DNA of 15,378 nucleotides from contig DGVM01000071.1 of assembly GCA_002395925.1 (NCBI GenBank), forward strand, positions 1 to 15,378, written 5' to 3'. Positions 7,756-14,615 of the stretch are shown in pieces. The notes under the pieces are model-generated. The model saw nothing but the letters and a program-made list of their open reading frames with translations. It had not been told where the DNA came from and searched no databases. Each line of letters begins with the position of its first letter. Position 1 is the stretch's first letter. Origin of the DNA: Bacteroidales bacterium UBA4284 (GTDB lineage: Bacteria; Bacteroidota; Bacteroidia; Bacteroidales; UBA932). A program made the position numbers and the translations under genes.

Positions 7756-10342
7756 ACTCCTTGCGGTATTTTTCTATGTATTTCTGCAATTTGGCGTCTT
7801 CCTTCTGTTTGCGGCGCTCGATGGCCCGCAGTTGCTTGAGCTTGCGTGCGCGCTCCTTCTCCAGCTTCTTCTGCGCCTTTGCTGCTGCCTTTGCGGCATC
7901 CAGCGAATCCAGCTGCGCCCAGCGCTTCTCCCTCTCCGCGTTGCGGGCGTCGCGTGCCGCTATGCGCAGTTTCCTGCGAAGCTCGCGTTCTTCCAGTTTC
8001 TTTTGCTTGGGATCCAGCGTGGGGACCGAAAGGGGATCGGTCTGAGAGGACTGCGAGAGTGAATCGGCGGCTGCTGCAAGGCTGTCTGCCGGCACGGCAA
8101 GACTGTCGGCTCCGGCGGCGAGGGTATCAACTGAATCCGGAAGCGAAGCAATGAGCGAATCGGCGCTTGCTGCAAGCGAATCGGCCTTGCTGAACAGAGT
8201 GTCGTCGGGCAGTTCGACCGTCTTTTTGGGCTTGGGCAGGCGCGAAAGCGAATCGCGTACGGAGATTTCCCGGTTGATGCGGTCGATATATCCGGGGAAA
8301 TAGGTCTTGGAGTATTTGAACTGAGGCAGCGACCGCGACTGGAACTGCTTGCGCTGGGAAACGTAGAGCTTGAGAGGGGTGATGTCTTCCGCGCTGGCCG
8401 GACGTTCCTCTTCTCTCCAGCTGAAGCCCTTCATCTTCTTCTCCGCCTCGGGCAGCTGGACAATGGGGTAAGCGTTGTTGTGCGGCTGCTCGAAGTAGAA
8501 CACCTGGTCCAGGGTGCCGTCCTTGAGTATCGCGGAGAGCATCTTCGACTCAACCTTGTTGACCGTTGCAAGCACCCCGTTCTCTTCGAGGTAGAAGAGT
8601 GCGGAGGAACCTCCCATGGAGTCGAAACGCTTGAGCGAGTTGTTGGTGGAATCGAAGTACGCCATGATTTCGGCCCCTTTTATCTGGTCGAAGATGTTTT
8701 CGGCGTCCTTTGTTATGACGAAAGCGTTGGACTGCAGGCTCGCCTTCCTAACGCCGCCACCGCCTACGAGCACGAAGAGGCTGTCGGAAGTGTACTGGCG
8801 GTTGCCCTCGTTCCATACGACGGGGTCGAGATAGAATCGGGCTATAGAATCGAGGTCGTTGTAAAGCATTGAGTCACAACGGGCCTGTATGTCTTTACGG
8901 AATATCCTGACCTTTCCGGTGGCGCTTGCGAATCCCCAGAGTGAAGTGTCTTTGGGTGGCAGTGCGGCGAGGGAGTCGGCTACGGACAGAGAATCGGCAA
9001 CGGACAGGGAGTCGGCGAGGGCCGTGGTATCCGCGGCGGACAGGGTGTCAGCAGGCGCGGCGGTGCTGTCGGTGATTGCAGGGGGTGCGGAAAGCAACGC
9101 ACTGTCGGTGGCCGCAGGAGCGGCAGGGGCGAGGGTGTTGTCCGGGGCGGGAACATCCTTGGGCTTGGAGGCACCCTTAGGCTGAGCTTCTTTAGAAGGG
9201 GCGGCCTTGCCGCCGGGAGCCAGGCTTTGCTTGAGCTTGTTTTCCTCTTCTTCTCTTGCGGCAGCCGCGGCTTCGGCGGCCTTGCGGCGGAATTCGGTCA
9301 CGGCGTCGGTGAGGATGTCGCCGAGCCTCTCCTTGCTGGATTTGACGGTGCCTTCCGGTATGTCGCAGAAACGCTGCTGCTTGTAAGTCATGCGGTCGGC
9401 GCCTATGTAGATGGTGTCACGTTTGCCGTCCTCCTGTGTGAACAGGGCTACGGCGGCGTTTTTGCGGAGCGTGACCTGACGCAGCGTGTCTTCATAGTGG
9501 ATAAAGTCGGCAAGCGCGGCGACCTTGCGGGATGTGTCCTGCACCTGGGCCTTGCCGAGCATCTTCATGTCGCCGGGATTGCTGTAGTAATACAGGGAAT
9601 CGGACCAGAATTCCTGGTCTTCGGTCAGGCCATGCACCTGCCTGGTAAAGAAAAACACCTCCTGACCCCTGTCGTACCAGCCTTCGTTGGCCGAGAGCAT
9701 CTTTCCGCCTTTCCAGAAGTCGATGTGCACCGGGAATTCGGCCGTTTCATTGTCGGAGTGATAGTGCAGCACGGTGGTGCGCATGAACACCGAGTCGGTG
9801 AACATGTTCACTTCGTCCTGGAAGGTGAACATCTTGCTGGACGAGTTGTAGGTGCCGGAGGAACTCTCGATAAGCTGGCCGTCCTGGTCGCGCATGGAGG
9901 CGCCTCCGCTGAATACGGCGATGCTGTCCTTGGTGTTGTAGTTGAGGTTGCGCGTGCGCAGGATGTTGTTCTTCTTGTTCTGCAGCTGCACCAGGGTGCC
10001 CTTGAACTGCGCCAGGTTGTCGTCGATGAGGTAATCGAGCTTGTCGGAGGTAAGTATGGTTTCGTCCTGGATGACCTTAACGTGACCTACGCAATTGATG
10101 ATTCTGGTGTCCACGTTCCACATCGCGGAGTCGCTGATGAGGTAGGTGCCGTTGTGCAGGAAAGTGGATTTGAGGGCTTTGCGGCACTGCTGTCCGCCTA
10201 TCTCAAGCTGCTCGATGAAGTCGGCCTTCATGAGGCGCACGAGCTTGTCGTCCGGCCCCTTCTGGGGACGGGCCGGAACGCTCAGCAGCACTGCGGCAAG
10301 CAGCAGGAGCGGGGTCAGTCTTGTGCGAATTTGCTTTCCCAT
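7571..10342 (-). CDS. OstA-like outer-membrane biogenesis protein (Lpt family)
   Basis: As read, a 923-residue periplasmic protein. A signal peptide covers about 1-26. An OstA/LptA-type beta-jellyroll region spans about 45-330, with recurring DSAMWNVD / DKLDYLIDD / DSLYYYSNPGD strands. An Ala/Pro/Ser linker covers about 345-465, and a second OstA-like region about 468-640, starting TGKVRIFRKDIQARCDSMLY. The tail has repeated ADSL motifs (719-763) and a Lys/Arg/Glu coiled-coil-like segment (about 779-865). In this family OstA modules form lipopolysaccharide bridges; the exact role of this Bacteroidetes form is inferred. The start overlaps the isomerase gene by 28 nt and is the only Met that keeps the signal peptide. 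From residue 863 on, the frame runs 185 nt through the OPT gene and reads as Pro/Gly/Glu-rich, unlike the rest. The true end may be near 7755 if there is an upstream frameshift. Confidence 0.8.
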   Translation of the reverse strand: MGKQIRTRLTPLLLLAAVLLSVPARPQKGPDDKLVRLMKADFIEQLEIGGQQCRKALKSTFLHNGTYLISDSAMWNVDTRIINCVGHVKVIQDETILTSDKLDYLIDDNLAQFKGTLVQLQNKKNNILRTRNLNYNTKDSIAVFSGGASMRDQDGQLIESSSGTYNSSSKMFTFQDEVNMFTDSVFMRTTVLHYHSDNETAEFPVHIDFWKGGKMLSANEGWYDRGQEVFFFTRQVHGLTEDQEFWSDSLYYYSNPGDMKMLGKAQVQDTSRKVAALADFIHYEDTLRQVTLRKNAAVALFTQEDGKRDTIYIGADRMTYKQQRFCDIPEGTVKSSKERLGDILTDAVTEFRRKAAEAAAAAREEEENKLKQSLAPGGKAAPSKEAQPKGASKPKDVPAPDNTLAPAAPAATDSALLSAPPAITDSTAAPADTLSAADTTALADSLSVADSLSVADSLAALPPKDTSLWGFASATGKVRIFRKDIQARCDSMLYNDLDSIARFYLDPVVWNEGNRQYTSDSLFVLVGGGGVRKASLQSNAFVITKDAENIFDQIKGAEIMAYFDSTNNSLKRFDSMGGSSALFYLEENGVLATVNKVESKMLSAILKDGTLDQVFYFEQPHNNAYPIVQLPEAEKKMKGFSWREEERPASAEDITPLKLYVSQRKQFQSRSLPQFKYSKTYFPGYIDRINREISVRDSLSRLPKPKKTVELPDDTLFSKADSLAASADSLIASLPDSVDTLAAGADSLAVPADSLAAAADSLSQSSQTDPLSVPTLDPKQKKLEERELRRKLRIAARDARNAEREKRWAQLDSLDAAKAAAKAQKKLEKERARKLKQLRAIERRKQKEDAKLQKYIEKYRKEYERKQQNSESSQERSLPAGPGREIPAPVERGEQAPRGDPVLGNDGPADDDPVLRGGSVPGA
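8054..8188 (-). repeat. degenerate ADSL-repeat tract in the OstA-like gene
   Basis: Residues 719-763 of the OstA-like protein contain repeated Ala-Asp-Ser-Leu (or close variants) about every 6-8 residues: KADSLAASADSLIASL, then AGADSLAVPADSLAAAADSL. The DNA copies are diverged, so this is an old low-complexity tract rather than a fresh tandem duplication. It probably forms a flexible or extended linker ahead of the charged coiled-coil tail. Confidence 0.7.
8969..9016 (-). repeat. 18-nt tandem repeat encoding ADSLSV
   Basis: Residues 443-458 of the OstA-like protein read ADSLSVADSLSVADSL, i.e. two full 18-nt units and most of a third, with a few synonymous differences between copies. It lies at the end of the Ala/Pro/Ser linker between the two OstA-like regions. 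An in-frame 18-nt unit can expand or contract without breaking the gene, so its length may vary between strains. Confidence 0.75.
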
Positions 10343-11694
10343 CCCGACGTCTGGAATTCACAATCCTTGAAAAGGGGATCTATCTTGATGTAAGTTACCT
10401 TGATGGTTTCCTTGATGAACTTCTCGATGGCCTCATGCTGCTTTTCGGCCCGTACTTCCGCCAGGAGCTCCGTGTAGTCGTGCTCGAAGGATGCGGTATG
10501 GGCGGGAACGATGCTGTCCAGGCGTACGATCTTGTAAACCGGGTTGCCGTTGCGCCCCTCGTTGTCGAGGGACTCGAAGGGCTCGGAAATCTCTCCGGGC
10601 TGCAGGTTGCGTATCGCAGCGTAATCCTGCGGCTTCATCTGGTCGATTTCGAAGTAGGCGCTGCCGGTGCCGGGGTCGGCCATCTGGCCTCCGTTGGTGC
10701 GTGTGGCCTTGTCCTGGGAGTAGAAGCGTGCCGCCATCTCGAAGCTGATGAGGCTGTCGGCGATCGCTGTCTTGAGGCTGTCGAGGGTCTTGAATGCCTT
10801 GCTGCGGTCTTCCGAGGTGTAGCTGGGCCTGATGAGGATGTGGCGGGCGTTGAACATATCGCCCTTCTTCTCCAGGACCTCGATTAGATGGAATCCGTCG
10901 GGAGTCTCGACTATCTGCGAAATGGCTCCTTTCTTGAGCGACATTGCGGCATCGGAGAAGGCAGGCCAGAAGATGGACTTGGAAGCCATTCCGAGCTCTC
11001 CTCCTTTGCGTGCGCTGCCCGGGTCTTCGGAATACAGGCGGGCCAGCGTAGCGAACTTTTCGCCGTTGAGGATACGTTCGCGTATGGACAGCAGACGCTC
11101 CTTGACGGCGAGCGCGGCGGCCTCCCTGTCGGGATAGATGCAGATCTGGCTCATCTTGTACTTGATGGGCACGATGGGCAGGCGGTCAACCGACGACGTA
11201 TCCAGGTATTGCCGAATGTCGTACGGAGTGATTTCCGGGATGTTCTTGGCGATTTCCTGCTGCTCCTGCTGGGTCAGCGTGGTTTCTTCTATCTGCTTGC
11301 GCCATTCCTGACGGAGCTTGTAAACCGGCTTGTGGAAATAGTTCTCCACGCCTTCGTCTCCGCCCAGCGCGGTACGCACCTGGTCCATCTGCTGCGACAG
11401 TTGCGCCTCCACCATCTCCTGGTTGAGGGTGAGTGAGTCGATGCGTGCCTGCATGAGGAAGAGTTTGGTCTTCATCATGTTCTCCAGCAGCTCGCAGCGG
11501 ATGTTGCGGTCGGAGGCCATGCCGCGGGCGGTCATCATCTGGACTTCCTGCTCGATGTCGGACAGGGTTATGAGTTCGCCGCCGACGGTGGCTACGGACT
11601 TGTCCACGACGCCCTGGTATTTCTGGGCTCCGGCAGATATGGTGGCGGCCAGCGCTATGGCCGCAATGCAGATTGAGGCTTTGATAGATTTCAT
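10315..11694 (-). CDS. SurA-like periplasmic peptidyl-prolyl isomerase (PpiC)
   Basis: A 459-residue periplasmic chaperone/isomerase. Residues 1-23 form a signal peptide (ending ISAGA, just before QKYQG). A SurA-type N-terminal helical domain spans about 25-170, beginning VDKSVATVGGELITLSDIEQE. Two parvulin-type (PpiC) domains follow at about 178-275 (with GGELGMASKSIFWPAF) and about 284-392 (starting FNARHILIRPSY). This is the SurA layout, whose role is folding of outer-membrane beta-barrel proteins. The reading frame stays open to 11832, but that start would put 46 extra residues before the signal peptide and overlap galE, so the Met at 11694 is chosen. It lies 43 nt after galE, and its stop overlaps the OstA-like gene by 28 nt. 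A SurA-like gene next to an OstA/Lpt gene parallels the E. coli lptD-surA operon. Confidence 0.9.
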   Translation of the reverse strand: MKSIKASICIAAIALAATISAGAQKYQGVVDKSVATVGGELITLSDIEQEVQMMTARGMASDRNIRCELLENMMKTKLFLMQARIDSLTLNQEMVEAQLSQQMDQVRTALGGDEGVENYFHKPVYKLRQEWRKQIEETTLTQQEQQEIAKNIPEITPYDIRQYLDTSSVDRLPIVPIKYKMSQICIYPDREAAALAVKERLLSIRERILNGEKFATLARLYSEDPGSARKGGELGMASKSIFWPAFSDAAMSLKKGAISQIVETPDGFHLIEVLEKKGDMFNARHILIRPSYTSEDRSKAFKTLDSLKTAIADSLISFEMAARFYSQDKATRTNGGQMADPGTGSAYFEIDQMKPQDYAAIRNLQPGEISEPFESLDNEGRNGNPVYKIVRLDSIVPAHTASFEHDYTELLAEVRAEKQHEAIEKFIKETIKVTYIKIDPLFKDCEFQTSGWESKFAQD

Positions 11695-11737
11695 TACGGG
11701 GTGCTTCGATTGCAAAGCTTGTTCCAAAAAGTTCCGG

Positions 11738-12754
11738 CTACTTGCCGGCGAGGCGCTTCTCCCAGGCCCATGCCGAGGCGAGTGTCTCTTCAACGCTGCG
11801 GGTGGCCTTCCAGCCGAGCTTGGCCTGTGCAAGCGAAGGGTCGGCCCAGACGGCGGTTACGTCACCCTCGCGACGGGGTGCGAAGCGATAGTTGAGCTTG
11901 ATGCCGTTGACCTTCTGGAAGGCGTTTACAAGCTCGAGTACGGATACGGGACGGCCGGTTCCGATGTTGAATATCTCGTAGGGCTCGTCCATCTTCTGCT
12001 CCACCATGCGGGTTACGGCGCACACGTGGGCCTTGGCGAGATCGACGATGTCGATGTAGTCGCGCAGGCAGGTGCCGTCGGGAGTGGGGTAGTCGTTGCC
12101 GAATATGGAGAGGCATTCCCTCTTGCCGATTGCGGTCTGGGTGATGAAAGGGACGAGGTTGTTGGGAACTCCGCGGGGAAGTTCTCCAATGAGTGCCGAA
12201 GGGTGCGCTCCGATGGGATTGAAGTAGCGGAGGGCGATTCCGTGCATGCCGTATGCCTTGACGCAGTCGCGCAGGAAGTCCTCGCAGATCTGCTTGGTGT
12301 TGCCGTAGGGGGAGGTAGCGGGTTTGCGGGGGGACTGTTCCGTGACGGGGGTTTCGTCGGGCTCTCCGTAAACCGTTGCGGATGACGAGAAGAGGACGTT
12401 GGTGCCGTGTTCCCGTGCCGCCTGCAGGATGTTGAGGAAAGAATCCAGGTTGTTCCTGTAGTACATGAGAGGTTCGGCTACCGATTCGCCAACGGCCTTG
12501 AAGGCTGCAAAATGTATGACGGCGTCGAATTTATAATTCGCGAAGAGTCCGTTTACTGCCGCCTCGTCGCAGAAATCCATCTTGATGAAGGGAAGCTGCC
12601 TGCCGAGGATGGCGCATACGCCTTTATAGTTGGTCTCATCGCAGTTGGACATGTTGTCCGCAATCACTACGTCGTATCCGGCCTGCGACAGTTCGACCGT
12701 GACATGACTTCCGATAAATCCGGCTCCGCCGGAGACAAGAACAGTTTTAGCCAT
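11738..12754 (-). CDS. galE: UDP-glucose 4-epimerase
   Basis: A 338-residue cytoplasmic short-chain dehydrogenase/reductase-type epimerase that interconverts UDP-glucose and UDP-galactose using bound NAD. The N-terminal NAD site is SGGAGFIGSH (8-17). The active site has Ser124/Ser125 in SSSATVYG and the Y150-xxx-K154 pair in SPYGNTK. The UDP-sugar-binding region includes ALRYFNPIGAHPS (174-186). The length matches E. coli GalE (338). It is the first gene of the long minus-strand operon, preceded by its own promoter at 12778-12809. UDP-galactose supply fits the envelope genes downstream, especially the flippase. The stop codon is TAG. Assignment is secure; whether it also uses UDP-GlcNAc cannot be told from sequence reading. 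Confidence 0.96.
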   Translation of the reverse strand: MAKTVLVSGGAGFIGSHVTVELSQAGYDVVIADNMSNCDETNYKGVCAILGRQLPFIKMDFCDEAAVNGLFANYKFDAVIHFAAFKAVGESVAEPLMYYRNNLDSFLNILQAAREHGTNVLFSSSATVYGEPDETPVTEQSPRKPATSPYGNTKQICEDFLRDCVKAYGMHGIALRYFNPIGAHPSALIGELPRGVPNNLVPFITQTAIGKRECLSIFGNDYPTPDGTCLRDYIDIVDLAKAHVCAVTRMVEQKMDEPYEIFNIGTGRPVSVLELVNAFQKVNGIKLNYRFAPRREGDVTAVWADPSLAQAKLGWKATRSVEETLASAWAWEKRLAGK

Positions 12755-12773
12755 ATTGAATATAAAAACCTAT

Positions 12774-12787
12774 CCTACAAATGTAGG
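12774..12787. promoter_or_regulatory. 14-bp palindrome over the galE -7 box
   Basis: CCTACA-AA-TGTAGG is a perfect inverted repeat with 6-bp arms. It covers the whole galE -7 element (12778-12785) and ends 4 bp before the trmB -33 element. A dimeric regulator bound here would block galE and sit next to trmB's promoter. Alternatively, read on the plus strand, it is followed by CTTTTTT and resembles a small terminator, although no plus-strand transcript is expected to reach it. The palindrome may also be a chance by-product of the promoter sequence. Confidence 0.4.
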
Positions 12788-12809
12788 CTTTTTTGACCTA
12801 ATAGCCAAA
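12778..12809 (-). promoter_or_regulatory. galE operon promoter
   Basis: On the minus strand there is TTTG at 12806-12809, a 20-nt spacer, and TACATTTG at 12778-12785, a full match to the Bacteroidetes consensus. Predicted transcription starts near 12770-12775, giving a leader of about 16-20 nt before the galE ATG. It is the only convincing promoter I find upstream of the eight-gene block. Its -33 box lies inside the spacer of the opposing trmB promoter. Confidence 0.85.
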
Positions 12810-12822
12810 AATAGTATCTTTG
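12792..12822 (+). promoter_or_regulatory. trmB promoter
   Basis: On the plus strand there is TTTG at 12792-12795, a 19-nt spacer, and TATCTTTG at 12815-12822, a full match to the Bacteroidetes consensus. The G of the -7 box is only 8 nt from the trmB ATG at 12831, so the transcript start should fall within a few bases of the start codon. The promoter is interlaced with that of galE on the other strand. Confidence 0.85.
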
Positions 12823-12830
12823 CAGGCGAT

Positions 12831-13661
12831 ATGGGACACGACAAACTCAGAAAATTCGCCGAGAACGAGACCTTCGCCTGCCTGCTTCAGCCCTCTGCCC
12901 AGGAGCTTCTTGCCGACGGCTACTTCGCCCTTCGCGACCATGCGGTAAAAGGGCATTGGGGCGAGAGGTTCAGCGACCCGTCGGCGCCTCTGGTGCTGGA
13001 ACTCGGCTGCGGGAAAGGGGAGTACACGATAGACCTTGCCCGGCGCAATCCAGGAGCCAATTACGTGGGTGTGGACATCAAGGGCGCCCGCCTGTGGAAG
13101 GGGGCCAAGTATGCGACCGCTCACGCCATGGGAAACGTCGGCTTCCTGCGCACGCGCATCGAGTTCATCAGCGCCTTCTTCGCTCCCGGAGAGGTTTCCC
13201 AGATATGGCTGACTTTCTCGGACCCGCAGGTCCGCAGCGAGAACTCCCGCCTTACGTCCCCGGTCTTTCTGGAGCGCTACGCCCGTTTTCTCGCTCCCGG
13301 AGGACGCATTCACCTTAAGACCGATTCGCAGTTCCTGTATCAGTACACTCTTGCCGTCTGCCGTGCCAACTCTCTTCCCGTCCTTGCCTTCTCGGAGGAC
13401 CTGTATGCGGAAGCATCGTCTTTCGACCCCTGCCTTACTGAGGTCCAGACTTTCTATGAGAGCATGTTTAGGGAACAGGGGTATCCCATTAAGTATCTTG
13501 AGTTTACTCTTGGAGAAACGGATGCGGCGACCCGCAGTTTCGCGAGTCCCTCCGACTTTGACTCCGACTACTGGCGGAGCATAGAGGGACACCGCACTCT
13601 GTTCGGACGCGATACTGCGGAGACCCGGCGTCAGAAGCTCAAGCAGAAGACAGAAGAGTGA
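12831..13661 (+). CDS. trmB: tRNA (guanine-N7-)-methyltransferase
   Basis: A 276-residue cytoplasmic SAM-dependent methyltransferase that makes m7G46 in tRNA variable loops. The SAM-binding motif is ELGCGKGEYT (57-66), followed by VGVDIKGARLWKGA (79-92), the form seen in Bacteroidetes TrmB. The TrmB signature, FPDPW in most bacteria and FPDPQ in Bacteroidetes as I recall, reads FSDPQ at 129-133. LKTDS (162-166) and the C-terminal TFYESMFREQGYPIKY block (207-222) fit the family. The C-terminus runs about 30-40 residues past the usual end and is charged. The frame is open back to 12756, but that start precedes the promoter's -7 box, and MGHDKLRKFAE matches the usual Bacteroidetes N-terminus, so 12831 is chosen. 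Its 3' end faces the hemerythrin gene 15 nt away. Confidence 0.9.
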   Translation: MGHDKLRKFAENETFACLLQPSAQELLADGYFALRDHAVKGHWGERFSDPSAPLVLELGCGKGEYTIDLARRNPGANYVGVDIKGARLWKGAKYATAHAMGNVGFLRTRIEFISAFFAPGEVSQIWLTFSDPQVRSENSRLTSPVFLERYARFLAPGGRIHLKTDSQFLYQYTLAVCRANSLPVLAFSEDLYAEASSFDPCLTEVQTFYESMFREQGYPIKYLEFTLGETDAATRSFASPSDFDSDYWRSIEGHRTLFGRDTAETRRQKLKQKTEE

Positions 13662-13668
13662 TCCCGCC

Positions 13669-13683
13669 GGCCTGCGTCAGGCC
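13669..13683. terminator. short hairpin between convergent genes
   Basis: GGCCTG-CGT-CAGGCC is a perfect 6-bp inverted repeat with a 3-nt loop, placed in the 15-nt gap between the convergent stops and reaching over the stop codon of the hemerythrin gene. It is symmetrical and could slow polymerase from both sides. There is no T-tract on either strand, so a classic intrinsic terminator is not shown. Confidence 0.4.
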
Positions 13684-14615
13684 TCCAGGGAGCTGATGTC
13701 TATAAGCCCGCCCAGGATTGCATATACCGTAAGGCCCGGAGCCGTCTTGATGCCGGTTTTCCGGGTTATGTTCTTGCGGTGGGTGATCACGGTGTTTACC
13801 GATATGTTCAGACGGTCCGCTATCTCTTTGTTCAGCAGACCTTTGGCTATCAATACCAGGACTTCCTTCTCGCGGTCCGAAAGAACCTCCTCTTCGCTGT
13901 CGGAAGATTCGAGTTCGTCGCTCTCCGAGAGCGAAGGGCGTTTGCCTTCGAGCATTTCTACCAGAGGGACGAGGATGCTGTCCTCGATGTATGCGTGGTG
14001 GCGCAGGTCTTCCTGAAGATGGAAGATATTGGAAATGACCTCCAGACGCCGTGTTCCGTCACATTCCGGAGGGAGGGATTGCATGATGATGTTCTTGAGG
14101 TCTGAAAGGGACTCCTCAATGTTGGAGTGGTTGTCCTCGAACGCAGTAATTGAAAAGCCTTCGGTGGTCTTGCCCTCCAGGAGGCCGCGGACGTTGGGTA
14201 TTACGGTTTCCTCTTCGTAGGCGAAGTGTTTGAGCAGTTCGGCCTTGTAATCCTCGAAGAACTTGAGTATTGCCCGGCGGCGGACTTCCGTCGTGGGAGC
14301 GAGCATCTCGTTGATCGACGGAGAAATCATCATGAGGGACGAATTGAGGTAGTATTCGTGCGAGCTGTGGATGTACCGGAGGATGTCCGGTATGCGGCAA
14401 TGACGCAGGTCGTCTTCGCTGACCTTGTAGTCTTTCGACGAATACACCGAGCAAAGCAGCAGGAAAGTGTCGGGATCGAAGTCGTACCGGCGGCAGACGT
14501 CTTCGACGCTGCGGTCTGCGAAACTGCCGGTCATCCCAAGCCGCCACAGAATCCCGAGCAGGTGGTAGTTGGACTCCATCAGCTCGGACATCTTCATATG
14601 TTTGTTGAATTTCAT
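13677..14615 (-). CDS. RIC-like hemerythrin fused to LuxR-type HTH regulator
   Basis: A 312-residue cytoplasmic protein. Residues 7-60 resemble the ScdA/RIC N-terminal domain but lack its Cys-Cys pair. Residues about 75-220 form a hemerythrin (HHE) four-helix bundle. The probable diiron ligands are H83 or H86, H130, E134, H163, H207 and E211. Their spacing matches E. coli RIC/YtfE (H84, H129, E133, H160, H204, E208, from memory) within three residues. An acidic linker (229-244) leads to a LuxR-type HTH at 245-305 (LSDREKEVLVLIAKG, then NKEIADRLNISVNTV). I infer a diiron sensor of O2, NO or redox state that binds DNA directly; the targets are unknown. The frame is open to 14654, but the Met at 14615 gives an ATGA overlap with queH and fits the family, so it is used. 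It is the second gene of a two-gene operon. Confidence 0.85.
   Translation of the reverse strand: MKFNKHMKMSELMESNYHLLGILWRLGMTGSFADRSVEDVCRRYDFDPDTFLLLCSVYSSKDYKVSEDDLRHCRIPDILRYIHSSHEYYLNSSLMMISPSINEMLAPTTEVRRRAILKFFEDYKAELLKHFAYEEETVIPNVRGLLEGKTTEGFSITAFEDNHSNIEESLSDLKNIIMQSLPPECDGTRRLEVISNIFHLQEDLRHHAYIEDSILVPLVEMLEGKRPSLSESDELESSDSEEEVLSDREKEVLVLIAKGLLNKEIADRLNISVNTVITHRKNITRKTGIKTAPGLTVYAILGGLIDISSLEA

Noticed and set aside
11713..11720. AAGCTTTG in the galE-ppiC gap as an internal promoter -7 box
   Set aside because: It misses the first T of TAnnTTTG and has no TTTG at 19-21 nt upstream, so it is too weak to claim.
11695..11832. Upstream extension of the PpiC gene to a Met at 11832
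   Set aside because: It would place 46 Arg/Pro/Ser-rich residues before an evident signal peptide and overlap galE. The Met at 11694 starts the signal peptide.
12756..12830. Upstream extension of trmB to a Met at 12756
   Set aside because: That start lies before the trmB promoter's -33 and -7 boxes and overlaps the galE promoter. The family N-terminus begins at 12831.
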